Source: Pterobdella sp. o SKG-2022 (lineage: Eukaryota; Annelida; Clitellata; Hirudinida; Piscicolidae). Taken from it: a stretch of DNA of 64,000 bases. The stretch spans positions 11,568,118 to 11,632,117 of the forward strand of contig OZ038320.1 in NCBI GenBank assembly GCA_964035795.1, written 5' to 3'. Every line of letters begins with the position of its first letter. Position 1 is the first letter of the stretch. The notes under the pieces were generated by a model, which was given only the letters and a program-made list of their open reading frames with translations, made no database searches and was not told where the DNA came from. Shown here piece by piece: positions 1-15,200 of the stretch. Made by a program: the position numbers and the translations under genes.

Positions 1-244
1 TTTTCATGAATTACTTTTTCATTGTTTTTGTTTTCTGGTTTTTTGCCGTTAAATACATTCAGTTTTTGTTGGAGATTTTTTTGTTGATTTTGCTGATTAC
101 TATTTTGTTGTCCAAGTTTCGATAAAGAATTCGTTGGTTTGCTTGTTTGTGCAGCATTTTGTTGTGATTTTTGATTAGAAAGCATGTTCTCATCATCTTT
201 CTTCAATACAGGTCCAGTTTGGAATGATTCTTCGTATGTTGATT
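1..244 (-). CDS. Gln/Asn-rich linker exon, cut by the window edge
   Basis: Starts after a TTATTAG acceptor and joins Ig12 in phase 1. The frame is open to base 1: STYEESFQTGPVLKKDDEN, then QNQQKNLQQKLNVFNGKK. The gene continues to the left, so further Ig, GEF or kinase domains may lie outside the window. Confidence 0.65.
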
Positions 245-3200
245 CTAATAAAGTGAAAAATCGAATGAATAAAAAACAAAACATTTAGAAGTTAGCGCAA
301 CCTTCGACTTTGAGAAAACATGATGATTCTACAACACCATGATCGTTTGAAACTCGAACCGTATATAAGCCTGAAACAATGAAAATTCACTTACAGCTCA
401 ATTTTATTTCTTACTATTTAAAATAAAAAATTTGTTAACTGACCAGCATCATCTACATGCACCTCATAAACTTCCAGGCAAACGCTCTTCTCTTCAGAAT
501 TTTCTATCTTTTTGTAATATTCTCCACTTTCAATAGGCTTGTTTTGGAAGAACCAAGAAACAGTTTGCTTGGGCCAGAACTTAGAAATCAAGCAATCAAA
601 TCTAGCAGTTTCTCCTTCATACACTATGATATCTTGTAATTTTTTCACTATATAAAGCTGGTTCTGTTTAAAATGTATTCAAAATATTTTATTAGTTCAG
701 AAATATTTCAAAAATTCTGTAAGAATCAATAAAAAACATACTTTCAATTTATATGTTAATTTTTTCTTAACTATGTTCAACTTAACTAAAAAAAAAAGTC
801 GACTAAATAAGCATATGTGTGCAGTTTTTACTGAAACAACGAAAAGCTTTCATGAAACATATGAAATCAAAATTTCATTTGAAGCAATCAAGCCTTTGAA
901 AATATTGAATAAAAAACTTTATGATATGAATTCAAATCAAATAAAACGATAAGCAGAGCTGAACTAAGAAAGCATAATTAAGATCAAGTTATCAATAAAC
1001 TACTAAAGTCCAAAGAATCGCTGTTGGAAACCCGATCCTTTCCCAATTTCAACTAATTCATCTACGTAATTATTTCAACCTGGTTTTTGCTTGTAGATCT
1101 TTTTAACGAGAATCTCGGAGGAGTTTTTTCATTGGTTTTGCTAATTTTATTTTTATTTGGACTACTTTTCATGATTTTTTCACTACTTAAATATTTGAAG
1201 TTGTGATCACTTATAGTATTTATGTCATCTTCGACTAGTTCCTTCATCTTCGCCAAATTTTTTGTTTCAAGACTCCTTTGTTCGAAATTTTCAATGAGAT
1301 TTGAACTTTCATTATTATCCTTACGACCAGCATGAAATGAAGGCATTAAAATAGCGAGGTTATTATCAATTTCGTGCTTTAGGTTCATGCTATTATAAGA
1401 AACATTTTGTAAAAATCTACTATTTTGAAATAGTTTAGCAGTATTAGCAATTAAAAATTTTGGATCGTTTAAAGCATTTACTTGTTCTTCTTTGAGCTGA
1501 GCTGGAGTCTTGGTTGTCCTCTTGTTATCTGCAAGAGAAGATGACTCAGTGTGGCTATGCATCTGCTTCCTATTCACTGTTTCCTCAATGTTCGTCTGCA
1601 CCAATGATATAAAAGGATAATAATTATTAATAATGTATTGATATAAATAAAATTATAGTGAAACAAAAATAGTTGGAAAATAATAAAACAGTAACGCAAT
1701 AAAATAATTAATAAAATAATTTAGTTAAAAATATAAGTATTAGAAATTTATACTTACCTGTCTTTCTATTTCAACTTTCTTCTCAACTTTCTTAAATGGT
1801 CTGAAAATGTTAATAGTTCAAAATTAGATGAAGAAAATTTTTCAATTTAAAATTCCATTCGTTTTAATATAAAAACTAACTCTTTTTTCTTAAGATTCAT
1901 TTTGAAATCCATTTTCTTGGGAGAAGCTTCAGTTTGATATGATATTTCAAAATTTTATTAAATTTGGCTACTTATGATAAGGGTAGTGTTTTTGGCATCA
2001 TATCAAACTCATATATTAACAAACCTTTGACATTGAGAGAAATGGTGCAATCCACACTACTTCCATCAGCTCCAAAAGCTCCCACAGTGTATTTTCCACT
2101 ATCCTCCAGTGAGCAGTTTTTAACTGATAACTTGCTTATAATTGAACCACTACTATCTTCGTTTGCTACAATATTTATATGGTTGTCTGGCTTTATGGGT
2201 TGCTTTTCTTTTAACCAAAAGATCTAATGAGTTTTGTTTTATTATAGATTTAAGTTTCATGTTTTGTTTTAATGATCAAACCTGTAAAGTAAAGCCTCCT
2301 TTGAACTTGCACGTGAATGTAGCGTCTTCATTTTCATTTACAAATTGAGACTTTGGCTTTGCGAGAATTGAGGGAGGTTCTAATTCTTTTGAAGAAGTTT
2401 TTGATTCGTCTAAAGTAAAATTTTCAATTTATTAAAATATTCCAATGGAGTATTTCAACGTGTAAGTTTTTGTTTAACTCGAAAATACGACGAACAAAGG
2501 CAAAAATGATTACCATGCAGTTAAATAAATGTTGATAATTATGAATAAAAACTCATAGACGTTTTAAACCTTTAAGCATTTCATTTTCTACGACCACCAA
2601 CTCAGCAGATGAAGAAGCTACTCCAGTGCTGTTCTTAGCCACGACAGTGTACCTGCCGCCATCTTCAGGGTACACTTCTTTGATTTGCAAACTGCAAACT
2701 CGAGTTTCATCATCATAAAATTGAAGAAAGTCTGGTGATGGTTTCAAAATTTTTTGGTTATAAAACCAAACAATCAGTGGTTTTGGTTCTCCGTGAATAA
2801 TACATTCTAAGTTAGCTCCTTCTCCATCTTTCGCAGTTACATTTTTCAATAATTCTACCATAACAGCAGGCAATTGGTTAGTATTTTGATTATTTTCACA
2901 CGGATATTCAACTGTTAGTGATAAAAACAATCTTAAAGTTTATATAATTTATTTAACAAAAAACATTACTTTCATCGCTGATAATTCGGTGTAGCATAGG
3001 AGAAAGCAAATCACTTATTTCTCGATCAAAATCTGTTTTAGATCTCAAAAGTTGGGAGGGTACCAAACCGGTTCTACTATCGAAAAATTTTCGAACCAGC
3101 CACCAATCCATGTCAGGTCGTTCTAATAACTCAACTTTTTCTCCTTCATGAAGAGATATGACATCATCTCTATCTGGTTCATAAAAACTTTTAGCTAGGA

Positions 3201-6200
3201 AAGCACTTGGTTCTTCTTCCCAAGTCTTGTACAAATCGTATTTAGGAATGGGTTCTAAAGATGATTGATAAGTGTTTGGATTTTTCAGGCTCGTTTCAGA
3301 TTTATCGAGGAGAGATTCATCGGTTGTAACTTCAGTAATAGCACTGTCGTCTAGTTGTATAGACGTATTCTGAACTCCATGTGAAATGATCAATTCTTCT
3401 TTTTCTTTTGTCCTTTTAGTTTCATTCAAATCCGTATCAGTTTGCATTTGTGTAGACTCCGTTAGATTGATTTCACCACTTTCCAACAATTGTAAGGATA
3501 CCATTTTAACTTGAGTCACTTTTGTCTCAACTGTAATCTCATCTGTTGTCTCAATTTCGTTGATTTTTGATGTTGGAACAAATGGTTTGGAGGATTTCGA
3601 AGACTGGGTCTGAGAATCTGTTTTAGCCAAAGACAAAGCATCAGATTGAACTTCTTTGTTTTCAGACACCAAGTGGTCTCCGGAAGATTGTTCCCTGGAT
3701 TGGGGTTTTGCGATGCTGCCAACATCTACTTGATTCACCTTGTTCGTGATGTCATCTCTTACATGAAGGAAACTCAAATGTGATGAATTTTCAGAAAAAC
3801 TTGATTCATTATCTTCATGAAAAGACTCCGGATTTAAATCTTGAAACTGTGAATCATTTTTAGCGAAATCAATAGAAGTTTGTGTTTTCCATCTTTTGTA
3901 TTCATTTTCTAAATTACTGAATTTGGATAAGCTTTCGGCTTCACTGTCATTTCCTTTAGAGTTATTATGAAAAACAGAGGTGTTTGAAGCGTTTTCAGAA
4001 ACATTTGATGTGTTGAAATTGTCACCGCTCCAATCGAATTCTGATCTGCTTTCATTTTTGAAAGGTGATGTACGAAGATCATTATTTGAATCTTTCGAAG
4101 AATATTTCATTGAATTTGAGTTTGTATACTCGACAGTTTTGAGAATTCTTGTCGAAAATTTTTGAGGAACTCTGTTAACATCTAAAATTTCATGCATTAT
4201 TCTATTAACATGCTGTTAGTGTTAAAAACAATAGAAAAATTAGTAAAAATAAATACAATCAAAATTTTAAAATGTTAGTAAAAAAAACACAGAAAACACT
4301 TTAAAATTTTAAGAAACCTTTGTAAGTTATTTCTTCGGTGAGTGTTGAAACATACTTTTGCTCCCGACCATCTTTGCTTTTGTCCTTGTTTCCAATTTTT
4401 TCTACCGATGTTTTGTTTTTATTGTTTCCATTTTTTAGTTCATCAATGGGTTTTTTATTGAACTTTTCAGCAATTTTATCTTTGACACTGATTTCGGAAG
4501 ATTTTCTAATTTTTTGGGGGCTTTTCGTAGTTGTTTCTGTTTCAGTCTTTGTTTGAAATTCCGAAGTGTTCTCTGAAGAGGTTACTGACAATTCAGAGGG
4601 AGAAAAGTCAACGAGGTTTGAGGTTTCTTTGATTTTTTTATTGTTTATCAATTTGTTGTTTTGTTGTTTAACTTGACTATTTTCAGTTGGAGATGCCTCT
4701 TGCTTTTTTGTTTCTGCAATTTTTTTTTTCTCAGTCTTTTCTTCAACCACTTTTATTTTATCGAGCTCCGGACTTTCAAAATATTTAGTTTTTTTCATAG
4801 CTTCTAATTGAGAAAGAACATTGCCAGAAAAATAGGATTTACTGTCTGTATTATCTTCTGCTCGTGCTGTTTGGCTAATGGTTGCTATGGGCTTATCTTG
4901 GGTTTCAGAGACTTCTTTGCGGTTTGCAAGCTGAGTTTTTAAGCTGTTCACTACTCCGTTTGAATTGTCTTTTTCAGAATCTTTTTTTAGACCTGTTGAG
5001 TAAACCAGTATAAGTTTAGTTTAATGAAAAATAAATTAAATTCTACAAAACATGAGAACTCCATGCAGTTTCATTACATAAAAAATCAACACGTGATTTA
5101 TTGAAGTGAAAACCAAACAATTTACAAAAAATGAATTCCAAAATAATTTTAAAAAACAGGATTAGTAGAAAGAAATGGGCGTGTGGGGTCTTAGTTTGCA
5201 ACGCTGAGATAACATTCCTGTTTGTATTTTGAATGCTTGACCTACTTTCGACCAAGACTCGTGATTCTGACTTGAGAGTAGCAGAGCTACTTTTCAGTGA
5301 AACTTCATACAAGGCATCATCCCGCTTTGTAAGAGAATCAATCTCTAAAATGGTTCTATTTTTGCTGGTTTCTATTTTCAACCTAGAGTCCTTCTTGATT
5401 TCTTTATTATCCTAAAAAAATTTCCAGATAAGTTAATATTTTTTAATTTCAATCAAAGATAAAACGAAAACCTTAAGCCAAATTATGCTAGAATCAGAAG
5501 GAAGGTTGACGAAATGGCATTCTAGCTTCAGGGCGTGGCTTTCTAGAAGTTCTAAACAAGGTGGTAAGCTCTCTGAAAAAGTTTATAATAATTTTAGCAT
5601 CATATAATATGAAAAAATTACGAAAAACAAAGTGGTTTTACTTGTAATGGAAAATTTTGCTGAATTTTCATTTTGACATTCACCAAATTCTTTGCAGTCA
5701 AAAAATAAATCAATTACTTTTCCGGTTGAAGCAGAATTTACCTTTTCAAAATTTTTTTTTTCATTGTCTATATGATTAGTTGTTATTGGGTTTTCCGTCT
5801 CTTCTGTAGGCTTGGGCAATACTTTTGGAATCTTCTTCTTAGTTGTTTTCATAGCCAAAATCTTACCAGCCTTTTCGAAGTTTGATATATCAAATGATTC
5901 TGGGGAGTTTTCGCTTGCTTCGTCGTAATGGGATTCTAGTGTAAGTTCTTCACAAATAGGCATTTTAAAAGAAGAGAGTTTATTAACAGAGTTTTCTTGA
6001 GGCATGAAAAACAATTTCAAGCAGCAATACTTGAAAGTGTAATCTATTTGTGAGATTTTGCTCATCAAACATGTTTCTAAAACTTCAGCAAAATTTAAAT
6101 TTTCAATTTTTGATTCTTTGTTTTTCAATGGTAAAAGTGTTTGAAATTTTTGTTTGCTTGTATATGCTACCATGTTAACTAAATTTTGAATAAATGATTT

Positions 6201-9200
6201 ATTGCTAGTGAAAGTATGCTTTTCAACAAAAGAAACGGTGGCTGTGCTGGGATTTTTTAAAGCTTCATTCACTTCCATTGTTTTCAACAACTCGTTTTCT
6301 AACCTGCTTTCATTATTTTGTGTTGTTTCATCGACTTTATTTAACTTTTTTCCGATAGTTTGTGCTGGAACTTCTTCAAAAGCCTGTGTGTTCTGCGATA
6401 ACTCGAGTGTGGGTATTTTATCGTTTACTATCTCTTTAACTTCCTCCTTATGCAACATTATTTCTTTTTCGACATCATTGTTTTGTATTTCAACAATTTC
6501 AGATACTTCAATAGGTATTTCTTGAGCTGGAAAAAACTCATTATTTTCAGTTTGGTCTTTCTCAGTCGCATAAATTTTTGAAAATTTTGGATCTGTTAAA
6601 ATTATAAAATAAAACTATACTATGATATAAATTTATATTTTTTTAAAAAGAATTAAAGAACTCCACCTTCAACAATAACGTTTGCACTTGTTGAAACTTG
6701 TCCATGTTCGTTCTGAATAACACACTTGTATATACCAGAGTCTTGAGGAAAGATTTCAAAAAACCTCAAAATTGATTCTCCATTAACTTCATCATAAAAT
6801 GTTTCCATATCAGGATTATCATTGAGAACCTTGTCATTGAAATACCACGTTATTATTTGTTGGATCGCGAGTGGTTTCACGTAAAAAAAAAGATCGAAAG
6901 ACTGGCCATCTGTGACTTTTAATTCTGTTGGTAAGGCTTTGAGAATTATGGGTGGAGTTTTGATAGCATCTTTTTTCATTTGGTTGATACTATTCTTTCT
7001 TTTCACAGCTTCTATTCTTCTCTTCTTTCTCACAGAATCTGGTGTTTTAACTTTATGTACGAGAGGTTTTGTAGATTGATCGTTTTGATTTATTTTAGGA
7101 GATAATGTTTTATCAAAAGTAATCTGCGTTTCAGAAAAACTTCTATGTTGAGATACATCCATAAAAGACTCTTGTCTGGAATTAGGAACGAGACCTATTG
7201 TTCTCTTTAAAAAAATTTCTTTTTTAGATATGATTTCCGGAACTGTTAACTCTAGAGTTGCCTTTTTGAAAACAGGAGTAGTTCTGAAATGAACCTCGGA
7301 ACTTTTTGTAGTTGTAGAAAAAGGTGAAGGACAAGAAGGAACAGGTGATGATCTGAGCGACGATTTATTACTGCTCATTGATATAGTTTCTGAAAAACTT
7401 TTGTTTTCAATTTCTGTTTCTTTTAAACTTCCATTCATATTTATAGCTTCTAAAACCTTCAAAGCTTCTAAGACATTTGTTTCATTATTTATTGATTGTT
7501 CTGTAAATATTTGAATAATTAATTCAAAATCATAGCTCTAATTCAACAAATCAAAACATGAATTTTCAATATTTAATTAATAAGATATAAACTTCACGCA
7601 AAACCATAAACTTAAGCAAATAATAATATTTCAAGCCAAAGTTATAAATAAAAACTAAGCACTAAAAAGTCAAAATAAAAGTTAAATGAATTGGGAAATG
7701 TAAGCAGACCTTTGAAGTTATCCTTCACTTTCATGTGGCAACTAGTCGATGCACTTCCCATAAGATTCGTTGCCTTGCATCGATAAACTCCCTCGTCATC
7801 AAGAAAAATTTCCATAATCGTCAGTTTTGAATATTGCTTTTCGTTGTCAGTTTCAATAAAAAAGTCGCTGCTTGGCTTGATAAGATCTTCTTTGAAAAAC
7901 CATTCAATCGAAGGTGTGGGTAAACCATCGTACTCAACTTCAAATGAAGCTTGAGTGCCGTCAGTAACTTCCTTATCAAATAATTCTTTCAAAAATTTTG
8001 GGGTTTTGAACTGTTTATTCATTTCAATTTTGTTTGATTTGAGCATTTGCTTTAAGTCGTTGAATGATAAACGTCTTGAAGATTGAAGGCTTTCGGATTT
8101 TGTAACTTTCAACTGTTTTTTGTTTGAATCCTTGACTTTCAAGAAGCAACTTGTTTTGGCTAATCCATGATTGTTTTTAGCCAAACAAACAAAATTTCCA
8201 CTATCATCAGGCATACAGTCAGAAATAAGCAAGGAGCACAAGCCAGTTTTCAAATCATATTTGAAAGAATAATCTTCCAACATATTAACGTCTTTATCGT
8301 TTCTGAACCATGATATGACAGGGGAAGGGTGTCCAACTACCACACAACACAGTTTCAAACTGTCACCATCATCAACTTCAATATCTTTTAATTCTTCCAC
8401 AAATAAAGGAGCAGTCAGTTTTCTAGCCTCTTTAGAATAATACAAACTCAAATGTAAAAGTTGTTTGAAATTAATTACTTTTCATTTTAGTAACCAAAAA
8501 ATTATAATCTAATCATTGGGAACACAATTGTTTTCTGAGTTTATACATAGAACTTTTTAAGTCTTAAAACATCTTCATCCTAATCAATCATTCATTACTT
8601 TTGAGTATAAAACTCAGCACTCACCAATTGATGTTAAAGCAGGCAGAGAGTCTGATCTTGATTCTTTGTGGCTTATTATTTGATTGTTGGCAACTTTATT
8701 CTCTGTAAATTGTTTTTAAAAGATGCAATAAATATATGAATGAATATTTTAACCACCTGTTTATAATAGGAAATATAAGAAATGCACGAGATATTTATTT
8801 ATAGAGAATACCAAAAATTTCATAAGTCTAGTCTACATTATTAAGTTATAATATGTGATACTGTGAATCAGACTCAGGAAAAACTTTGTATTTTTAACGA
8901 CTGATTAATTTCTATACTTTCTATATTTATTTTTTCATTCATTAACAGTTATTTTCATAAAACTTTTTGAAAAAAGTTTTACATTGAACTCACTTCATAA
9001 GCATGCTCCATTAGAACCTTCAAGTCAACAAGGACATGCAGCATAACTGGTTAGACTCGTTATTATTAACTTCAAACAAGGTTTTCAGAAAGAAACATTC
9101 AAAGTTTTTCAAAAGAATTGATGTAAAGCAATAAAAATGTTCAAAATTTCATGCTATATAACAATTTTCTAAAATGAACTTTTCTATAAAATTGTCAGAT

Positions 9201-12200
9201 CGTTCAACAAATTGCATGCAAAAAAGAAACTTCGAAAATTGAGAAATAAAATAATTTAAACGATGAAAAACAACAATGTTTAGTTACTTTATGATACCAA
9301 ACATCGAAAATTTTGTCGAATTTAAAAATTCAAGTATTCGTGTTTTTATGATTCAACTTAAAACACAATCTTAAACATTAAACTTGAACAATAGCTAGAA
9401 ACAATTTTGAAATGTGAGTTCATAACTTTGAAATTATCATGCTGTAACATTTAAACGACTTCAGTTCAAAACGTATAAGTGAAGGTCAATTTAAAATTTC
9501 AAATTAAAACATAAAAGCCTAATCAAATGAATGAATTCATGATTAAATACAAACAAAATATTTTACCTGTGTTATCAGATGGGTGCAGCTTGGACCTGAA
9601 ATCAAATGGCTCTTTGACGGTCAAGGATACTGTGTGCTCTTGACTGCCTACGTAATTACGAGCCAACACTTTAACTTCTCCATGGTCATACTTTTTGGCT
9701 TTCAAGATTTCTAAGACATTCATCAAACCATCGTGGTATACATTGATTCGAGAGCTCTGTTTGATATAATTTTTTGCACTTCATTGCATATATGCAGGCT
9801 ATGGTATTCTATTTTAAAGTTATCTAAAACTATTGACTATGAAGTTTAAAGAAAATTTATATTTTAAACGATAAAAATTGAGTTTATCAAATAAACATTA
9901 CACTAAAAACGTCCAGGTTATTAATGGACCAAGCCACATTAGGAACTGGGTTTCCTGAAACTTTTGTGCAAAACTTCACTCTTCCCCCTTCATCCACAAT
10001 AGCTGATGATGGTAGGATCATAAACACAGGCGCACTTGGTTCAGGTTCTTTAAAGGACTCTTTGTTGTGATTTTCACTGAGTACAGAAACTACTGGGACT
10101 TCAGTTGGCAACGTTTTAGTATTTGGTATGACTGGAGCCAAGTTTGATGTGCTTTTGAAGTTTTTGATCCTGAAATATAAACATACGGTATCATTAGTTA
10201 TGTTCAATATTTCAAAGATATTTTTCCACTCACTCATTTTGAAGGCTATTCTGAAATTCAGACTGTTTGTTGGACATTTTCTTTTTTGAAGAATCTGAAG
10301 CGAAACTTTTTAAGTTGCTAACTTCGTCATCTCCATCTTTCAAAGTCGCACTCTGTCTCACATTTGATTGCCTTGAAAGTTTTTGGGATTATATCAAAAA
10401 TCAAGTCAATAAAATATGATTTTTTATCAATAAATTTTTTTTCTATAATTATAATTATGTCGATAACTTCACAATTAAGTTTATAAAGTTCAAGAAAAGT
10501 TTTGATAAATTTGAAAAAAATAACTTACATATGACCAGCTGATACGAAATTCAACTTATTTTCTGCAAATTTTTTAATTCAAAATTTTAAAAACTTCAAA
10601 ATATCTTTCCATTTCATTAATTTACTAATTAAAAGACGTCCTTGTACAAAAACTTGTAAAACTTCAAACCAAAAAATAATTTGAAACTTTTTATGTATTA
10701 AAAAATAATTAATAAGTTGAAACAAAAACATTGATAAAGCTACCTTCAACAACCAACAACACATCTTTGGTAGTCTTCCCAGCCCTGTTTGATGCTCTGC
10801 ACGTATACACACCAGCATCTTTGTCTTTGAGGTTTTTTATCACTAAAGAATGTACATTTTCTTGGTTCACTACCACTTGCCATCGATCAGATTTTTCCAT
10901 CTCAACACCATCTTTGAGCCAGGTGACATCGGGGTGTGGCTGGCCCGTGATCTGTATTGGTCAGCATTAGTTCACAATATTTGCTTCTATATTTAATATG
11001 AAATATAGATCAAGGAATAAATAAATTTAACCGCAAATGAATATTATTTTCTAAATAAAATTTCATATTATAAATCGTTTTCTAGCCAACCTTGTTACTC
11101 AACTTGACAGTTTCTCCGATGCAGGCTTGTACAGTATCATCTTCATTAGTGCCGATGAATCTGGGTTCAACATACACTTCAGAAACTCCAGAATAAACGT
11201 CCTCCTTTTGCCCCAAGATCGTTGGACTAGATGGGAATTGAATGAAAATTATAATTCTGAAAATTTTAATGATTTTATGAATTTTCAGAAAACCCTCCAT
11301 CTTCAAACTAATTACTTAAATTTAGGTCAAATAAGTGGCTTTAAATAAATTGATTCGAATAAAAAAACTACTTTTTGAAGAATTTAGTTTCAACATAAAA
11401 AGTTTTTCAAGTTATATGCTAAAATTCATATCTAACCGATTTGTCATTATTCTTTTTAAGGCATGTGGATCGAGGTATGATGTGGTATCTACCTCATGAC
11501 CTTCCTCAAACACTACATCACCTTCACATTTATCTCTCCCGACCTTTAGAAACCATCAATTAATTGTTTTCATTTGAAAAAATTTGAGAAACTAGGACAT
11601 TTCAAAATGTTCTTTTATAAACCTTATTGAGAGCGACACACTCATAGTGTCCGACATCTTGAATAGTGGCCATGTTGATAGTGAGTGAACAGTCTCCAGT
11701 GTGATTGTTGTAACGTAAAACATGCTTATTGGTGGCTGTTGTGGGTCTTATCGGTCTGCCATCTTTGAACCATTGAATCTATGAAATAAAAAAGTTTTGG
11801 CTTCTAAGATAAAACATAAAAAATAAAATAGTATTGTGAGACTCTCATACATTAGGCAATGGCTCTCCAACAACTCTGCACTGTAATAATACAGAATGGT
11901 TTGGATTTAACTGCACTTTCCCAAAACCACTTATAACTTTTGGAGCAGAACTCTTGGAAAATTTTGGATCTATTTCAACTGGTTTCATTGGCGGAGGTAC
12001 GGGTATGGACGTATTTTGTTGCTGGTAATAGTTGTGTGAAACATTTCCATTAATAAACTGATTTCCATTGTTGCCTTGTGCAACTGTGTTTTCATAATAT
12101 TGTTCTGAAGCTGATGGTTGAGATTTTAATTATAAGAAATTCTATCAATGATTTAAGTTCAATGATATGAATGAAATTCAACTAGGTATTAATCAAACAT

Positions 12201-15200
12201 GGTTAACTAACGATCGTTGATTTTGAGTGTCATTTCAGTCAATACCACTGCCCCATCCACAATAGTTTTACATGCATACCTCCCAGAATGAACTTTTTTG
12301 GCTTTTTCTATCACGAGACGATGCACTCCATGTCTTTTGTTTGAAGATCGAATAATTAAGCAAAATAAAAGGCTATTTTTTATTTGAGAGTTAGTAGAAA
12401 TTTTTTCTCCATGAAGAAACTTTGTTGAAAGCCCTATACACAAATTTATTTAAAACACTTACCTGCTGCTGGTCCTGATAGCGGGTATTTTTTTGTCCAC
12501 TTCAACTCCATCTTTGTACCATTTGGCTTTGTCGGGCACAGGAAACAAGGGCAAGGCACACTCCAGTATCACATCATCTCCTACATCCAATGTGGTATCT
12601 TGTAGTTTCTATAAATATAGTGTTGATTATAGCTTTTTCAGTTCGCACCTTAAAGAAAACAAATACAAAAATATTCACACATAATAATTTTATAAACCTT
12701 CGAAAATGTAGGATGAGTTTTTGCAGCACCGTTCGGATCTAATTTTGTTGCAATTTCATTATCAAGACTTATGGATTTTTGTCTCTCGGTTATAGGGGCT
12801 GTGAAATAATAATACATTTAAATTGAAAATTTTATTCATTAAAAATTATTAATCCATCTATTAATAAATGTTTTTACCTGAAACTTGCAACCTTGCTTGA
12901 TCGTTCACTTGAGAATGTTTATTCTTGGCAGAAACACTGTAGAGTCCCCGATCTTCATTGAACACTTCAGGGATCTTCAATGTGTATTCATCACCATTGC
13001 TCTCGATGATGAAATCAGGAGAATTTTTTATTTCTTTGCCGTTCAAATACCAAGTGACGATGGGTCTTGGATTCCCTGTTACGATGACTGAGAACTCGAC
13101 AGGTTTGCCTTCACTCACAACTTGATTGGCAAGGCCATTGGTTATCTTGAGAGGTTCTGTTGGAGTGTTTGTGCGCAGTAAAGTACACATTGCTAATAAG
13201 ATCAACACGCAATAAAAATACTTTTAAGATGAATTTCATTTATCAGTAAAAAACAAGTAAAACTATTATTGGTTTTATAGCGGAGTTCTCACCGTTAAAA
13301 CTAACTACTTTTGCTTTCTTAGGAAACACGTGCATAGCAAACTCAAAACCGCAGCTCAATTCGAATTGTTTTCAAGTTAACCTTCTTAGTTCAATTATAT
13401 CCTTTTCAAATGAAATTTTTCAACTTTTAGTTTTTATTTGATGTAGCCGGTTCTCAAGCGAAATCGAAAGAAAACGTTCAATGGGCACAAAATTTGTTAT
13501 CCAACATCAAAAAACATTAATAGAATTCCATTTTATGCAGATATAAGAATTTCGAAAAGTTAACATTAAAACAAAACTGCTCCAAAAGTGGAGGTGATAA
13601 TGATCCTCAATGAACTGCTTGTGAATTGCTAACACTTTTAACCATATCTTCTCTATCTTTTTCACATTCCATTCTATTCAAACATATACTGCATATACGC
13701 TTCAAGGAACAAATATGTTGAGTAAGCATAAGAAAAAAGTATTCTTTTTCAATGATCTTTCAACATTACGTATGTGTTTATAAGCATTTGGTAGCATCTG
13801 AAGTAGTTGGTCTAATGCATTTGCTTACATAAAGAACTAATTTGGAAAATTCATTATAGTATAAAAAACTTGCTTGTTATAATCCATCACCTAGTGAGAG
13901 ATCTTTCATTTTTTAGTGCAAAAGCATGCCGAGGTTTAATCGTTTAAAGTTTCTTAAATAATTAACACTTGAATAGTAGAAGAATTAAAATTAACTTTTC
14001 ATATCTTTCACTTCAACAAGCACTTAAATTTGAAACTTTTTAATCAAAATGTTCTATTAATCTTATGAAAGACACAAAAGCTTTTTTTTGCTCAACTCTA
14101 GATGAAACTGAATAAATGAATGGCAGCAAGAAGGTGTTTTGTGTAGTCTTATCGTTAACAACTTCTCAACTCATGCTGTATTTTGATAGATATGAGGTAT
14201 TCTTAATGTTTTAATCAAAATAAAATCTTTTATTTTCTTGTCAGTTTTTTAAATGACGATTTTCAAATTAATTCAAGTAAAAAATTTTTTACTCAATAAA
14301 CACTATCACTTCATAATGGACTAAATGAAATAGCTGTTCTTTTGCAACATATACTTACAACTTGAAGTTCATATTGAAAAGCTATGCTAAAACCTAATTA
14401 TTTACTGATTGTTTTTATGCATGAAAATTAGTTTCAATTTTGTTACACTCCAGGCATTTATGTCAATGATTTTTTTTATTTAATTATAAAAATAAATTTA
14501 AATACTTTGAATGATTTTTATTTTTCAATTTTTTGGCCATGCATACTAATAAACAAATTTTATTTGAAAAAGAAAATATTTAGCAATAATTCATGAAAAA
14601 ATTCCCGTTTCAGAGTGTATTTTATATACTATAAATATGTCTAAAAAACTTGTTTTCCCAAATTAACACAGATTGTGTCTAAAGAATGTTAAGCACATAA
14701 AAAGGCAAATGAAATATAGTATTAATACCTTGAAAAACTACAAAATTAATTATATGAAAATTAAAATGTAGAATTAACTAACTTTGAACGGTAGTATCAT
14801 TAAAATCTGAATTCATAATGTCTGCATATTGTTCTGATTCCTTCAAGTCATGTGTTACCTATAATTCAAGTTTTTCTACTATAATCAACCATATCTCATT
14901 TTTTGAGTTAATAGTCTGAGTTATTACGTAAGATTATTCCAAGTATTTGAAAAATTCTTCTTACTTTCTCTGTTTTGTGTTGAAGTCTGTTTAGCGGTTT
15001 TCCAATGGAATCACTCTTTCCAACTTTTTCCTCAACTTTATACTTTTCATCTCCGTATGTATTTCTGATAATATTATCCTCGACAGGCATCTTCTTATGA
15101 GAGTTGTAAAGGGACATAAGCCATTCCTCTTTACTTTGTTTCCATGCATTGGTCTGTTGTTTTATAAAGGATTCTATGGCTTGGATATCCAGCGTATCAT

